36,795 bases of DNA from Rickettsiales bacterium (GCA_947442475.1 CANEVP010000015.1:1-36795); one strand, 5' to 3'; positions 24,521 to 36,301 are shown, counted from the first letter of the stretch. Made by a program: numbers and translations. The notes: generated from the sequence alone by a model not told the origin.

Positions 24521-25360
24521 TTAGTAAGAAATAATCGTTACAATATCTGAGTTGCTGACGTCTTCCACCATCACAACTTCTGCTGCGTCTTTATCAGCAT
24601 GCTTAACCACGCCAACCAACAATCCCGGCGGCAAAGTATCACCATCTCCAGAGGTGAAGACCCAATCGCCCACTTCAATTTTGTGACTTTTTGGTAAATA
24701 CATCATATCCATCAAGTCGCTGTTATTTCCAGCTAAAATAGCTCTAGCTCTGCTTTTAGAGGTTATTACAGGAATTCTTGAGCTAGCATCATTTAACAAA
24801 ATTAAACGCGATTTATCTTCACTAACTTCAGCAATACGCCCAATAACGCCGCGATCTCCAGTCACAATTGCGCCTTCTTTCAAACCACGATTTGAACCAG
24901 CATCAATAAAAACTTTTTGATTAAACATTTGGTGTGAACGCCCAATAATTCTGGCGACTTTGAAGTTTGAACTTTTGGAAGTAACAAAATCTAAAATACT
25001 GCGCAGCTCTTTATTTTCCTGGTGGACGTTGAGCGATTTAATGTAAAAAGATTTCAGCTTGGCGAGCTCTTCTTTGAGCGATTCATTTTCTTTTTTCGCT
25101 TCAACTAATTCGCGAAAATCGGTGAGAAGATTAATGACAGCGTTAAATGGCAAAGCGATGACTTTGACAACAGGCATCGACATTCCAACAAAGGCGAAGG
25201 AGACATTTTTGGAGAAGTCAGCATTAACGCGCGAGACAATTAAAAAAATCACACAAAGCAAACTAAAAAATACAGTTTCAATTTTTTGAAAAACTAAATT
25301 GAAACTGTATTTAAAGCTATAATTGGCGCTGCTTTGAGAGAAATTTGAATATTGATTCAT
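24521..25360 (-). CDS. mreC: Rod shape-determining protein MreC
   Basis: 279 residues. Bitopic scaffold of the elongasome. One membrane helix at about 32-52, a coiled coil at about 80-115 (ELVEAKKENESLKEELAKLK), then the periplasmic beta-barrel domain with ARIIGRSHQMFNQKVFIDAG, GLKEGAIVTGDRGVIGRI and LPPGLLVGVVK. It follows mreB by 25 bases. mreD is not next; the strand changes after it. Confidence 0.93.
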   Translation of the reverse strand: MNQYSNFSQSSANYSFKYSFNLVFQKIETVFFSLLCVIFLIVSRVNADFSKNVSFAFVGMSMPVVKVIALPFNAVINLLTDFRELVEAKKENESLKEELAKLKSFYIKSLNVHQENKELRSILDFVTSKSSNFKVARIIGRSHQMFNQKVFIDAGSNRGLKEGAIVTGDRGVIGRIAEVSEDKSRLILLNDASSRIPVITSKSRARAILAGNNSDLMDMMYLPKSHKIEVGDWVFTSGDGDTLPPGLLVGVVKHADKDAAEVVMVEDVSNSDIVTIISY

Positions 25361-25385
25361 GGCGTCTTGAAACGACTAAAATGAA

Positions 25386-27943
<2,558 letters not shown>

Positions 27944-28031
27944 TTGTTTTTTCTAAATTTTTTGATTGGAAATTAGGCGTCTAAAATACAAATTCTGCGA
28001 GCTAATTGTAAACTAATTTATCTCCAAAAAA

Positions 28032-28970
28032 ATGAAGTCAAAATTTCTCAAAAAGAACGACGTTGTTGATGTTGTAACTCTAGGCACCGCTTGCACTTTG
28101 GAGGAAAATGAAAAAATCAAAAATTTCCTAAAAAAAATCGGACTTACCGCGAGGATTTTTTTTGAAAAAGAATTGGCACTAAAGAAGCCAACAAATCACG
28201 AATTTCCGTCCTTTGCGGCTTTACATCGTTTTGAACAATTTAAGACTGCGGCTCATTCCGACTCAAAAATAATTTGGTGCGCACGCGGCGGCTACGGCAG
28301 CGCCGAAATTTTGCCTTACTTAGAAAAAATGACAAAGCCCAAAACTCAAAAAATTTTCATCGGATTTTCAGATGTTTCGTCGCTGAATAATTTTTTAATT
28401 AAGAAGTGGAATTGGCAAATTGTCAGCGCGCCGATGCTTGGCCAAATTGTGAATAAAAAGGTTTCGGACAAATCGACACAGGCTCTTGTTGATTTTATTT
28501 TCGGCAAAAAAACCGAATTAAACTATCAGCTAAACGCAATTATTCCGGCGCAAAAAACAATTAGCGCTTTGGTCACCGGCGGCTGCATCAGCGTTCTTGC
28601 CGGGCAATTTGGCACCAAAAATCAAATCGATTGGGGTGACAAAATTTTATTTCTTGAAGATGAAGGTGAAGATGGCGAGCGGCTGGATCGTTATTTTTTG
28701 CAACTAACACAAATCATGCTCGAGCAGAAAAAATATCCTCAAGCAATTGTACTGGGAAATTTTATGGAGGCCAATCCGCACGGTACTCCAAAGGCGAAAA
28801 ATATTGCGATCGCGATTGAAAAATTTGCCGTGAATTTGGTGGGCGAAAATTTGCCCGTGGCACTTTTTGAAGAGAAAAGCAAATGCCTCGGACATTCGAA
28901 AAATATGCTGCCGCTGCTTTTGGGTGGCGTTGCGGAGATTAAAAGTGAAGCCTTAACACAAAAGCTCTAA
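28032..28970 (+). CDS. ldcA: Murein LD-carboxypeptidase (peptidase S66)
   Basis: 312 residues. Removes the terminal D-alanine from tetrapeptides during murein recycling, in the cytosol. The triad is complete: Ser113 in IFIGFSDVSSLN, Glu209 in ILFLEDEGEDGERLDR, His288 in CLGHSKNMLP. Also present are WCARGGYGSAEILPYL and the Gly-rich VTGGCISVLAG. Divergent from leuA, 88 bases apart. Followed by a long palindrome. Confidence 0.93.
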   Translation: MKSKFLKKNDVVDVVTLGTACTLEENEKIKNFLKKIGLTARIFFEKELALKKPTNHEFPSFAALHRFEQFKTAAHSDSKIIWCARGGYGSAEILPYLEKMTKPKTQKIFIGFSDVSSLNNFLIKKWNWQIVSAPMLGQIVNKKVSDKSTQALVDFIFGKKTELNYQLNAIIPAQKTISALVTGGCISVLAGQFGTKNQIDWGDKILFLEDEGEDGERLDRYFLQLTQIMLEQKKYPQAIVLGNFMEANPHGTPKAKNIAIAIEKFAVNLVGENLPVALFEEKSKCLGHSKNMLPLLLGGVAEIKSEALTQKL

Positions 28971-28975
28971 AAAAA

Positions 28976-29058
28976 CTCGATGTTATTCTGAGCCTGTCGA
29001 AGCATGCTTTAGACCCGCGACCAGAATCATGCTTCTACAGGCTCAGCATAACATCGAG
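28976..29058. repeat. Long palindromic repeat after ldcA
   Basis: Arms of 31 bases at 28976-29006 and 29028-29058 are inverted copies with three mismatching positions, separated by a 21-base loop. The arms contain CTGAGCCTGTCGAAGCATG, the same unit as in 3889-3955. The 3' side is followed by AAAATTTTAATTT, so it may double as the ldcA terminator. Confidence 0.85.
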
Positions 29059-29141
29059 AAAATTTTAATTTGTTTTTCTCGATCCAATTTCTAAAACGCC
29101 GTACCTTCGCAATCGCATCTTTCGAATAAAATAAATCAAAC

Positions 29142-30323
29142 ATGACAGCTATCCCAGAAACCAAAAACATGACGATCAATTTCGGCCCACAACACCCTGC
29201 CGCACACGGTGTTTTGCGTTTGATTTTAGAAATGGATGGCGAAGTTATCACCCGCGCCGACCCTCATATTGGCTTACTTCATCGCGGCACTGAAAAATTA
29301 ATCGAGCATAAATCTTACCTCCAAGCCGTGCCTTATTTTGATCGCCTTGATTACGTTTCGCCAATGTGCCAAGAGCATGCTTACGCTTTGGCAGTTGAAA
29401 AATTATTGGGGTGCAAAATCCCTGCTCGCGCGCAATACATCCGAGTTTTATTTTCTGAAATTACCCGCATCCTAAATCACATCATGGCAGTGACCACTCA
29501 GGCACTAGACATCGGCGCTATGACACCTTTGCTTTGGATGTTTGAAGAGCGCGAAAAAATGATGGGCTTCTACGAAAAAGTTTCAGGCTCACGCATGCAC
29601 GCCGCATACATCCGTCCAGGCGGAGTTCACCAAGATTTGCCAGATGGCCTGCTTGAAGAAATCGCTGACTTCGCCAATAATTTCATCAAATATGTCGATG
29701 ATTTAGAATCACTTTTAACCGAAAACCGCATCTTCAAACAGCGGATGGTTGAAGTTGGTATCGTGAGCAAACAGCAAGCGCTAGATTGGGGCTTTACCGG
29801 CCCAATGATTCGCGGCTCAGGAATTGCTTGGGACTTGCGTAAATCTCAACCTTACGAAGTTTACGGCGAGCTAGAATTTGACGTGCCAATCGGCAAAAAT
29901 GGTGACTCTTACGATCGCTATTTAATTCGCGTTGAAGAAATGCGTCAGTCGATTCGCCTCATCAAACAATGCATCGAAAAAATGCCGCAAGGCCCTGTCA
30001 CAACTGACGACTCAAGAGTCGCCCCACCAAAAAGATCAGAAATGAAGCATTCAATGGAAGCGCTAATCAACCACTTCAAACTTTACACCGAAGGCTACCG
30101 CGTGCCGGCCGGCGAAACTTACGCCGCCGTTGAAGCGCCAAAAGGCGAATTCGGAGTTTACATAATTTCTGACGGATCGAGCAAACCACACCGTTGCCGC
30201 GTTCGCGCTCCGGGATTTGCTCATTTGCAAGGTTTAGAATTCATGGTTAAAGGTCACATGCTTGCTGACGTGGTGACTGTGATTTCAACGCAAGACATCG
30301 TATTTGGCGAAGTGGATCGTTAA
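29142..30323 (+). CDS. nuoD: NADH-quinone oxidoreductase subunit D
   Basis: 393 residues. The 49-kDa peripheral-arm subunit of complex I, which with NuoB forms the quinone pocket. [20 protein letters not shown] with the conserved His pair, [26 protein letters not shown] with Tyr and Asp of the quinone site, and a complete C-terminus (FGEVDR) are present. The gene is alone: nuoC and nuoE do not flank it, while in most alphaproteobacteria it sits inside a nuoA-N operon. It is bounded by palindromes on both sides and has its own terminator. Confidence 0.96.
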   Translation: MTAIPETKNMTINFGPQHPAAHGVLRLILEMDGEVITRADPHIGLLHRGTEKLIEHKSYLQAVPYFDRLDYVSPMCQEHAYALAVEKLLGCKIPARAQYIRVLFSEITRILNHIMAVTTQALDIGAMTPLLWMFEEREKMMGFYEKVSGSRMHAAYIRPGGVHQDLPDGLLEEIADFANNFIKYVDDLESLLTENRIFKQRMVEVGIVSKQQALDWGFTGPMIRGSGIAWDLRKSQPYEVYGELEFDVPIGKNGDSYDRYLIRVEEMRQSIRLIKQCIEKMPQGPVTTDDSRVAPPKRSEMKHSMEALINHFKLYTEGYRVPAGETYAAVEAPKGEFGVYIISDGSSKPHRCRVRAPGFAHLQGLEFMVKGHMLADVVTVISTQDIVFGEVDR

Positions 30324-30332
30324 AAAATATCT

Positions 30333-30374
30333 CGTAGTCATGCTTAGCTTGTCGAATCATGACTACGCTTTTTT
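30333..30374 (+). terminator. Rho-independent terminator of nuoD
   Basis: CGTAGTCATG at 30333-30342 pairs with CATGACTACG at 30358-30367, followed by CTTTTTTG. The loop contains CTTAGCTTGTCGAAT, a degraded form of the dispersed repeat unit, so a repeat copy appears to have been adapted as a terminator. Confidence 0.85.
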
Positions 30375-30384
30375 GAATATTACC

Positions 30385-31283
30385 TTAAGCTAAAATCTCC
30401 GCCTTAAAAACAATCACCGCACTACCCTCAACCTGCACCAATCGTGATTTTCCGTCCTCAACAAAAACTCTCACGCCAACCACGCCAGCGCGTCCAATCG
30501 CCTCACCTTGCCGTGCTTTAAAAAAAATTCCAAACCAACATTTTTCACCAAATTGCGCTCAACCAAATAAATTCCCAAGCACCCGCTAGCGTTTCCAGTT
30601 ACCGGATCTTCACCAATTCCAATCTCTGGCGCAAACATGCGGCCGTGAGTTAAAATTTCTGCGTCACCCCCATCAAAAGTAAAAACGTAAAATCCGTTAC
30701 AGCCAATTTTTTTGCTCAGATTTTTAAGAGCTACAAGGTCAGGATTTAACTGGTTCAACAGCTTTCTTGATTTTATCCCAATAATCACTTTTGAGTGACC
30801 TGTTAAAACAATTTCGATCGGACATTTTTCGTCGCGATCTCTTTCTTCAAAACCCAGAGCCGAAATAATTTTTTGCTGAAATTTTTTTTCAATGCTCTGA
30901 AACGATATCTGGCCTTGCGTCATCACAAACTTGTAATCGCCATTTTCTTTAATGATTTCTACCGCAAGATTTCCCGCGCCAGTTTTTTGAATTAATTTTG
31001 TATTTTCCAAACCCAACTCCATCGCTCGAACATAATGCGCCGCAATAGTTGCATGCCCGCAAATCGGCACTTCGCAAGCAGGCGTAAAAAAACGCACCCG
31101 CACATCGTGATCAGAATTTTGCGACGAAAAAATAAAAGCAGTTTCAGAATTATTCATCTCACGGGCAATTTTTTGCATCTCAACTTCAGTCAAGCCATCA
31201 GCGTTTGAAACCACTCCTGCAGAATTGCCGCAGAATTTCTCTTTGGTAAATGAGTCAACTTGGTAAAGGCGGTATTTTTTCAT
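30385..31283 (-). CDS. PhzF-family isomerase, frameshifted near the 3' end
   Basis: PhzF/DapF-fold protein; members isomerise or epimerise small molecules, as in phenazine synthesis. The ATG at 31283 gives MKKYRLYQVDSFTKEKFCGN SAGVV (the Cys/Asn-Gly entry motif), NNSETAFIF with the catalytic Glu, RFFTPACEVPICGHATIAAH, and GEDPVTGNASGCLGIYL. In the raw sequence the frame ends at 30471 with an unrelated tail (HGKVRRLDALAWLA). Reading one base differently at the run of eight A at about 30524-30531 restores the family C-terminus: ARQGEAIGRAGVVGVRVFVE and VEGSAVIVF, ending at a TAA at 30385. Start overlaps the restored DUF2798 stop (TGATG). Sequencing error, slippage or real mutation are all possible. 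Confidence 0.8.
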
Positions 31284-31505
31284 CACTCTTCGCAAATAAA
31301 TTTAACAATTTTTTGCACCAAAGGCGCCACAAAAAAAGCGGTGGGAAAGGCGATTAAAAAAAACCATCAAAAATGATTTCATCCAAATCAGAAAGAACCC
31401 CACGATCAGGCCTCTATTGATCAAAAGCAGCGAACCCGAAATCACAAAAGTCATGATCAGCGCCATAAAAAATGGAAAGAGAATTCGGGGATTTTTGATT
31501 TTCAT
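31283..31505 (-). CDS. DUF2798-like two-helix membrane protein, frameshifted
   Basis: The uninterrupted frame 31302-31505 gives 67 residues: a first helix at about 9-30 (ILFPFFMALIMTFVISGSLL) and a second starting GLIVGFFLIWMKSFLMVF, then an unrelated tail. Shifting one base at the run of eight T at about 31358-31365 continues the second helix into LIAFPTAFFVAPLVQKIVKF and stops at 31283, which is the ending expected of DUF2798 (FP-x-x-x-x-V-x-P-L-V). About 73 residues when restored. It begins 4 bases after the aminotransferase fusion and its restored stop overlaps the phzF ATG. Role in the operon unknown; a transporter-like membrane partner is a guess. Confidence 0.65.
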
Positions 31506-31509
31506 ATTT

Positions 31510-33954
31510 TCAGTTTATTTCTGCACCAGCAGCTTTGGATGATGCGCTAAGCTCGGTGTATGCCAATGCCTGAGTTGAATTACTCGGAAGATCAGGGCTG
31601 ATAATTTTTTCTACCTTCAGAATGTTTTCTTCTGCCAAAGCCCAGCGATCTTGCTCGATAACTTCTAAAGCTCGCGACAATTTATCGAGGGCTGCGGTCT
31701 CGATGCCACGACCTTTAGCCAAACCGCGAAGATTGTCGACAATTCCACGCTCCATTTTGCGGCCGCTTCTGGCGTCGGTGACCAGAGAGTTTTCAATTGT
31801 AGAGTTGGTTGCGATTCGCGATTGAATTTCTGCTTCAGAAAGCAATTCAGATCCCTCAATCATTCTGATTTCATGCGCAATCTTTAAGACATTTACCCCA
31901 ACTTCTCCATTTGAATTTGTAGCACTCGACAAGTTTCCAAAAGTAAATTTCTGATCACGCGGATGACGTGACTTAAAAGCTTCCACCGCGCAATAAGCAC
32001 CAATGCAGGCATATTGGGCTTTCTTCATCACATCTTCAAAAATATTTTCATCGCAACGCGCTGAAATTTGGGAAGGATTTCCCAAAAAAAGTTGGCCAAT
32101 TGTCGCCTCTAATTCTTCGCTACTAATTGCTTTTAAAGGACTGCCGTAAGGCAAATCAACTTGCGGTTTATTGGTAAAAGTTTTTGCACCTTGCGCGTCA
32201 AGACTGAAGCCAGCATTAACAACCATTACCACAGCCTTGTCACCCACCGCCGCTAAAATTTCAGGATCTGGATAACCATTTTGTACCAAAACTACTTTGG
32301 AATTTTCGTGTAAAAATGGTGCGATTTGTTCGTGATAAAATTGTGGCGTAAGCTGGTAACTTTTGGTTGCGATAAAAACAGCATCAGCTTTCTCTGACAT
32401 TGCCACAAGCAATCTTTCAGAAGGTATCGTTGCTGATATTTTTGCACCACCAGTCCCAGCCTCATATACAACACCATGCTGCATTATTTCTGCACGCCTT
32501 CTTTCATTATTTTCTACAATGGTAAGGTCACAATTTTCTGAACCATTTAAAATCGCCGCCGACAGAAATGTTCCGACATTTCCACTACCAATTACTGCTA
32601 TTTTTTTTGTCGAAGATAATTCTTGAACTGACCTTTCAATCTTATCCATTGCCGAAGCAAGCTCTTCATCTTGTGCCATGCTTTTGTTAAAACTTCCTGA
32701 GGCACAAAGCCTGACAAATCCCTCACTCGGATCTCTAAAAAATCCTGAACCTGGCACAACAGCAACTCCAGCCGAATGCAAAAAATAATTGGCAATATCT
32801 ACGTCATCTTCGATCACACTTTTCCCTAACGCCGCTTGCAATTGCTGCGGAATTTTTTTGCCTAACATCATCGACATGTCAGCGAAAACAAACATGCCGC
32901 CGTTTGGAATTACTGGTACTGGAACAGATCCAAACGAGTCAACAATGCGATTAAGTCGCTCGCCAACAAAATTAACTTTCTCATCGTAATAAGTTTGAAT
33001 TTCGTCGCGTTGCTCTGGCGTCATCTCGCGAAAATCAGCAAGAGCACCTTCTTGCGCAATCGTGTTGGCGCTGAGCATCACAGCTCCCATGCCTTTTGTA
33101 ATGAATGCAGCGTATTCTGGATGCGCCACTGCGTAACCACAACGAGCTCCGGGCATGGCGCTGATTTTTGAAGCCGAACCTAAAATAATAATATTTTTGC
33201 GTAAAGTTTCAGAAATTGGATGTTGCAAAATTGATTGGTGCGGAGTTTTAGAAATTCCCAAATAAGACTCGTCAAGCAAAACCAAAAATCCGCTGGCTTG
33301 GTATTTTTCCGACATTTCGTCGAAAAAATTCGCTAACTCTAGCGTCTTACTCTCCGATAATGTTGCTCCAGTTGGATTATTTGGATAATTCAACATCACG
33401 GTGGCAATTCGATTTTTTAGCACCCCATTTTCTTCGTATTCATTTTCTTCGAAACGCGCGGCGAGCTGTGAAATATTTGGCTGAAATCCATCTTCTTTCG
33501 ACGAAGGAGCTAGTGCAAAATCTCCGTCCAAAAGCTTTACTGCGGGGGCGTAAGAAGTGTAAGCTGGCGTCACGAACAGTGCTTTTTTGCCAGCTTCGAT
33601 TGCCAAACCTTGTGCGATGTAAGTTGCGGTTGCAGATCCTTCGGTAATTACAACATTGCCCGCGCTGTAGTAATCGCGCTCTTTAAGGCGATAAAGCACG
33701 TTTAAATTATTTGCGATTTCTTGGCGAAGAGCCGCATCTCCCGCAGGTGCGCCGTAGGGAATATTTCCACTTTCGATCCGTTTAATCATTGCAGCTTTGG
33801 CTGCTTGCGAGGTGGGATGAGTGGGCTTTCCCATTGCCAGATCAATCACTTGCTTCCCCTCGCTTTGTAACCTGCCCATTGCACTCACCACGCCAGCAAT
33901 GGCAGAAGTTGGCAGTAATTGAAAGCGTTCAGTAATTATTGGATTTCTGCTCAT
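31510..33954 (-). CDS. Fusion of PLP aminotransferase and ketopantoate-reductase-like dehydrogenase
   Basis: 814 residues, two enzymes in one chain. Residues 1-445 are a fold-type I aminotransferase: NYPNNPTG at 189-196, LDESYLG with Asp228 and Tyr231, the PLP lysine Lys263 in GSASKISAMPGARCGY with Arg271, and FVRLCAS near 413 with the carboxylate-binding Arg. Residues 450-690 resemble 2-dehydropantoate 2-reductase (ApbA/PanE): Rossmann GSGNVG at 456-461, IATKSYQL with Lys531 and LVQNGYPDPE with Asn559, the two catalytic positions. The last 120 residues are a helical extension. The likely chemistry is amino acid to 2-oxo acid by the first half and reduction to a hydroxy acid, or the reverse, by the second. 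Four bases separate it from each neighbour. Substrate unknown. Confidence 0.88.
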   Translation of the reverse strand: MSRNPIITERFQLLPTSAIAGVVSAMGRLQSEGKQVIDLAMGKPTHPTSQAAKAAMIKRIESGNIPYGAPAGDAALRQEIANNLNVLYRLKERDYYSAGNVVITEGSATATYIAQGLAIEAGKKALFVTPAYTSYAPAVKLLDGDFALAPSSKEDGFQPNISQLAARFEENEYEENGVLKNRIATVMLNYPNNPTGATLSESKTLELANFFDEMSEKYQASGFLVLLDESYLGISKTPHQSILQHPISETLRKNIIILGSASKISAMPGARCGYAVAHPEYAAFITKGMGAVMLSANTIAQEGALADFREMTPEQRDEIQTYYDEKVNFVGERLNRIVDSFGSVPVPVIPNGGMFVFADMSMMLGKKIPQQLQAALGKSVIEDDVDIANYFLHSAGVAVVPGSGFFRDPSEGFVRLCASGSFNKSMAQDEELASAMDKIERSVQELSSTKKIAVIGSGNVGTFLSAAILNGSENCDLTIVENNERRRAEIMQHGVVYEAGTGGAKISATIPSERLLVAMSEKADAVFIATKSYQLTPQFYHEQIAPFLHENSKVVLVQNGYPDPEILAAVGDKAVVMVVNAGFSLDAQGAKTFTNKPQVDLPYGSPLKAISSEELEATIGQLFLGNPSQISARCDENIFEDVMKKAQYACIGAYCAVEAFKSRHPRDQKFTFGNLSSATNSNGEVGVNVLKIAHEIRMIEGSELLSEAEIQSRIATNSTIENSLVTDARSGRKMERGIVDNLRGLAKGRGIETAALDKLSRALEVIEQDRWALAEENILKVEKIISPDLPSNSTQALAYTELSASSKAAGAEIN

Positions 33955-33958
33955 AAAT

Positions 33959-36301
33959 TTATTTGGTTGGTAGTTTTTCTTTCAAAAAACTCTTAATTTT
34001 TGTTGCCGCTTCGCGCACTTGAACTTCGGTTTTAGGCGCACGAAAAGAGCCGTCATTTCTAGCGATTGCAAGTTCATCAATTGGCTTCAGCAAGATTTCA
34101 CTTTTGATTGTTAGGCTAAAATCATTTTCCGCTGCTTGTTTGTCAGTAAGTTTTGTGCGCAGAGATTGTAGGTCTCCTTCATTGTTGCTGCCGCCAACCA
34201 AATGGCCGCCGCGCGTTTGATCAATTTTGATGTCGAATGTTGATTCTGCTCGTCTTGCCACCTCATCTTCGGGGAAAATTCCGTTGCTGCGAACAAATGA
34301 TCCTTTGTGAAGTTTGGCGTCAAAAACTGCGACAAAAGGTTTGCCTCCGGATTTTTCTTTGAGCATTTCTAGAAGTTGCCCTCTGCCAGAAATTTCTTGG
34401 CCGACAGAATCTGAAATGGCTTGAGCGCCAGCAAAATCAGCAACTTGAAATGTCCAAAAACCTTCTTCATCTTTAACTTCAAAAGCTTTTCCGCCCCTGG
34501 TGACGCGAAAATTTTGCGAACCAAATAAAAAACCTTCGCCACCACCAAAAAAATTGCCGCTTTGCTCATTGCCGCGAAAAGCCGAGCCTATTCCCACTTG
34601 ACCATGTTGCTTAATTTCTTGTGAAGAAACTTTTGGACTTCTGCTTTTAGCGGCTAGTTCTAGCGGAATTCCCCATTGTGTTAGCGTGTTATTTTCAGAT
34701 TGCTGCGTAAGAGTTTTTTTAAATTCAGCAATTGGCGACAAAATTTCTGAATCAAGTGCATGAATGTGAAGGTAATCGGGAGAAGCATCGAGCGTTGATA
34801 AAGTTGCCTCACCCTGAGAAACAGAATCTAAAACGCAAATCAGGCGGTAAGTTTTTTGTGGCGGAGTTGGTCGTAAAATTTGCTTTCCGCTGAGGCTTTT
34901 TAAATCGTCTTGCAGCGCGGATTTCTTCTGCGCCTGTTCGACAATTTCTGACAAAAATAAATCCGACGAAAAATTTCTGCGCAGATGAAATTGAAAAAAT
35001 TGTTCTGCGGATTTCTGAGTTTGTCCTGGCAGTTGAGTGGCAATTGATTTCGCTGCCGCATCCAAAGCTGGCGCTACTTGCTCTTGATTTTGAATTATTG
35101 CCGCAACTTCTTTGGCATTGTCGAGGCAGTAAAATAGCTTCATCGCGGCATTATCAATCCAGCCGATTTGTTGCTCCTCAACTCCGCTGTAAGCTCTTTT
35201 GTGAAATGGGCTGTTTGGATTTGAAAGATCAACTCCACCTTTTGATTTAACGATTCCGGCAAATACACCATTCACTGTCGCGCCTGCCATTGCCGGAATG
35301 TAGCGACTTACGCCTTCGATTATTTTTTGTCCGTATTCTTGCTGCTCTTCTGCGTTTAACCCTTCCGCAAGCCATCTTTGCCACAAAGTTGGCATTTCAC
35401 TTTCAGTTGTCGTGGCAAAATTTGTGACGGGCGCGTAGGTGATTCTGCCAATTCCATTTCCTAAATTTGAAAACATTGCATGCTCGCCGAAGCAGAAAAA
35501 CATTGAATGGGCGCCCTCTAATTCTGGAGGAAGCACAACTTCAGCTAGTAGTTTTAGCCTTGCGGTTGCTGATTGCTTTAGATCTTCTTTTTTAAAATGC
35601 GCATCACCCAAACCAAGCTTTTGATTTAGATGCTCAATATTTTGCCAAGTGCAATTGACCACATAATCACCTTCAATGCCACCGGCGAAAATAAAGCCTC
35701 CGCCTTGGCGAGTGGAAACGTCTTCCACTTTAAAACTAGTTTCGATTCTAATGTTTTGGCGCTGTGCCAATTCTGCTTTGAGGCGCGAGTCAAATTTTTG
35801 CCAATCAAGCAACCGCTCTTTGGTTTGAATGGCGTAGGCTATTTTTTCTGGATTTACTCCGCCTTCGAATGCCGCCGGATCTAGCATTTCGTGTAAGCGT
35901 TGGGTTTGAAAAATATTTTTACTTGGGTCGTCAGCGCAAATTTCTTCGAAGTGAGATGAGATTTTTTCATAGCCAGCAAGAACATCCTTTGGCGGCAAGA
36001 TCGAATCTTTAACAATAAAATATCGGCCATTTTGTAAATGTGGCGCTTCCTCTCCACCCAAAAAACAATCAGAATATTCTTTCATAAAACCAATCGTGTG
36101 CTCCATGTAAGTCTTGGCGGTTTTGGCGTCAAAATAATGGTAGCCCAGACCCATCCTTCCTGGTGTTCTGGCGCTGGTGCCTTGAAGTATGTCTTGAGCT
36201 TGCTCGAGAATTATTATTTCTGCTTCGGGATTTGTTTTTGCCAGTTCCAAAGCGGTTGTGCATCCAGCAATTCCTGCGCCAATGATTACGATTTTTTTCA
36301 T
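33959..36301 (-). CDS. FAD-dependent oxidoreductase (DAO family) with unknown C-terminal half
   Basis: 780 residues. Residues 1-400 form a D-amino-acid/glycine-oxidase-type flavoprotein: dinucleotide site VIIGAGIAGCTTALELAKT with Gly8, Gly10, Gly13 and Glu33 binding the ribose, GTSARTPGRMGLGYHY after it, GDYVVNCTWQ near 210, and a Gly/Ala-rich PAMAGATVNGVFAGIVKSKG. Family members oxidise amines or amino acids with loss of hydride to FAD. Residues 410-780 match nothing I know: an amphipathic Gln-rich stretch, an HIHALD segment, a Gly-rich FFGGGEGFLFGSQNF, and a charged helical end. It is the first gene of the four-gene set. No membrane segment or signal peptide, so cytosolic. Confidence 0.85.
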   Translation of the reverse strand: MKKIVIIGAGIAGCTTALELAKTNPEAEIIILEQAQDILQGTSARTPGRMGLGYHYFDAKTAKTYMEHTIGFMKEYSDCFLGGEEAPHLQNGRYFIVKDSILPPKDVLAGYEKISSHFEEICADDPSKNIFQTQRLHEMLDPAAFEGGVNPEKIAYAIQTKERLLDWQKFDSRLKAELAQRQNIRIETSFKVEDVSTRQGGGFIFAGGIEGDYVVNCTWQNIEHLNQKLGLGDAHFKKEDLKQSATARLKLLAEVVLPPELEGAHSMFFCFGEHAMFSNLGNGIGRITYAPVTNFATTTESEMPTLWQRWLAEGLNAEEQQEYGQKIIEGVSRYIPAMAGATVNGVFAGIVKSKGGVDLSNPNSPFHKRAYSGVEEQQIGWIDNAAMKLFYCLDNAKEVAAIIQNQEQVAPALDAAAKSIATQLPGQTQKSAEQFFQFHLRRNFSSDLFLSEIVEQAQKKSALQDDLKSLSGKQILRPTPPQKTYRLICVLDSVSQGEATLSTLDASPDYLHIHALDSEILSPIAEFKKTLTQQSENNTLTQWGIPLELAAKSRSPKVSSQEIKQHGQVGIGSAFRGNEQSGNFFGGGEGFLFGSQNFRVTRGGKAFEVKDEEGFWTFQVADFAGAQAISDSVGQEISGRGQLLEMLKEKSGGKPFVAVFDAKLHKGSFVRSNGIFPEDEVARRAESTFDIKIDQTRGGHLVGGSNNEGDLQSLRTKLTDKQAAENDFSLTIKSEILLKPIDELAIARNDGSFRAPKTEVQVREAATKIKSFLKEKLPTK

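Noticed and set aside
29027-29251. Minus-strand frame of 74 codons ending CYAEPVEA
   Set aside because: It lies across the palindromic repeat and the start of nuoD; the ending is simply the repeat translated.
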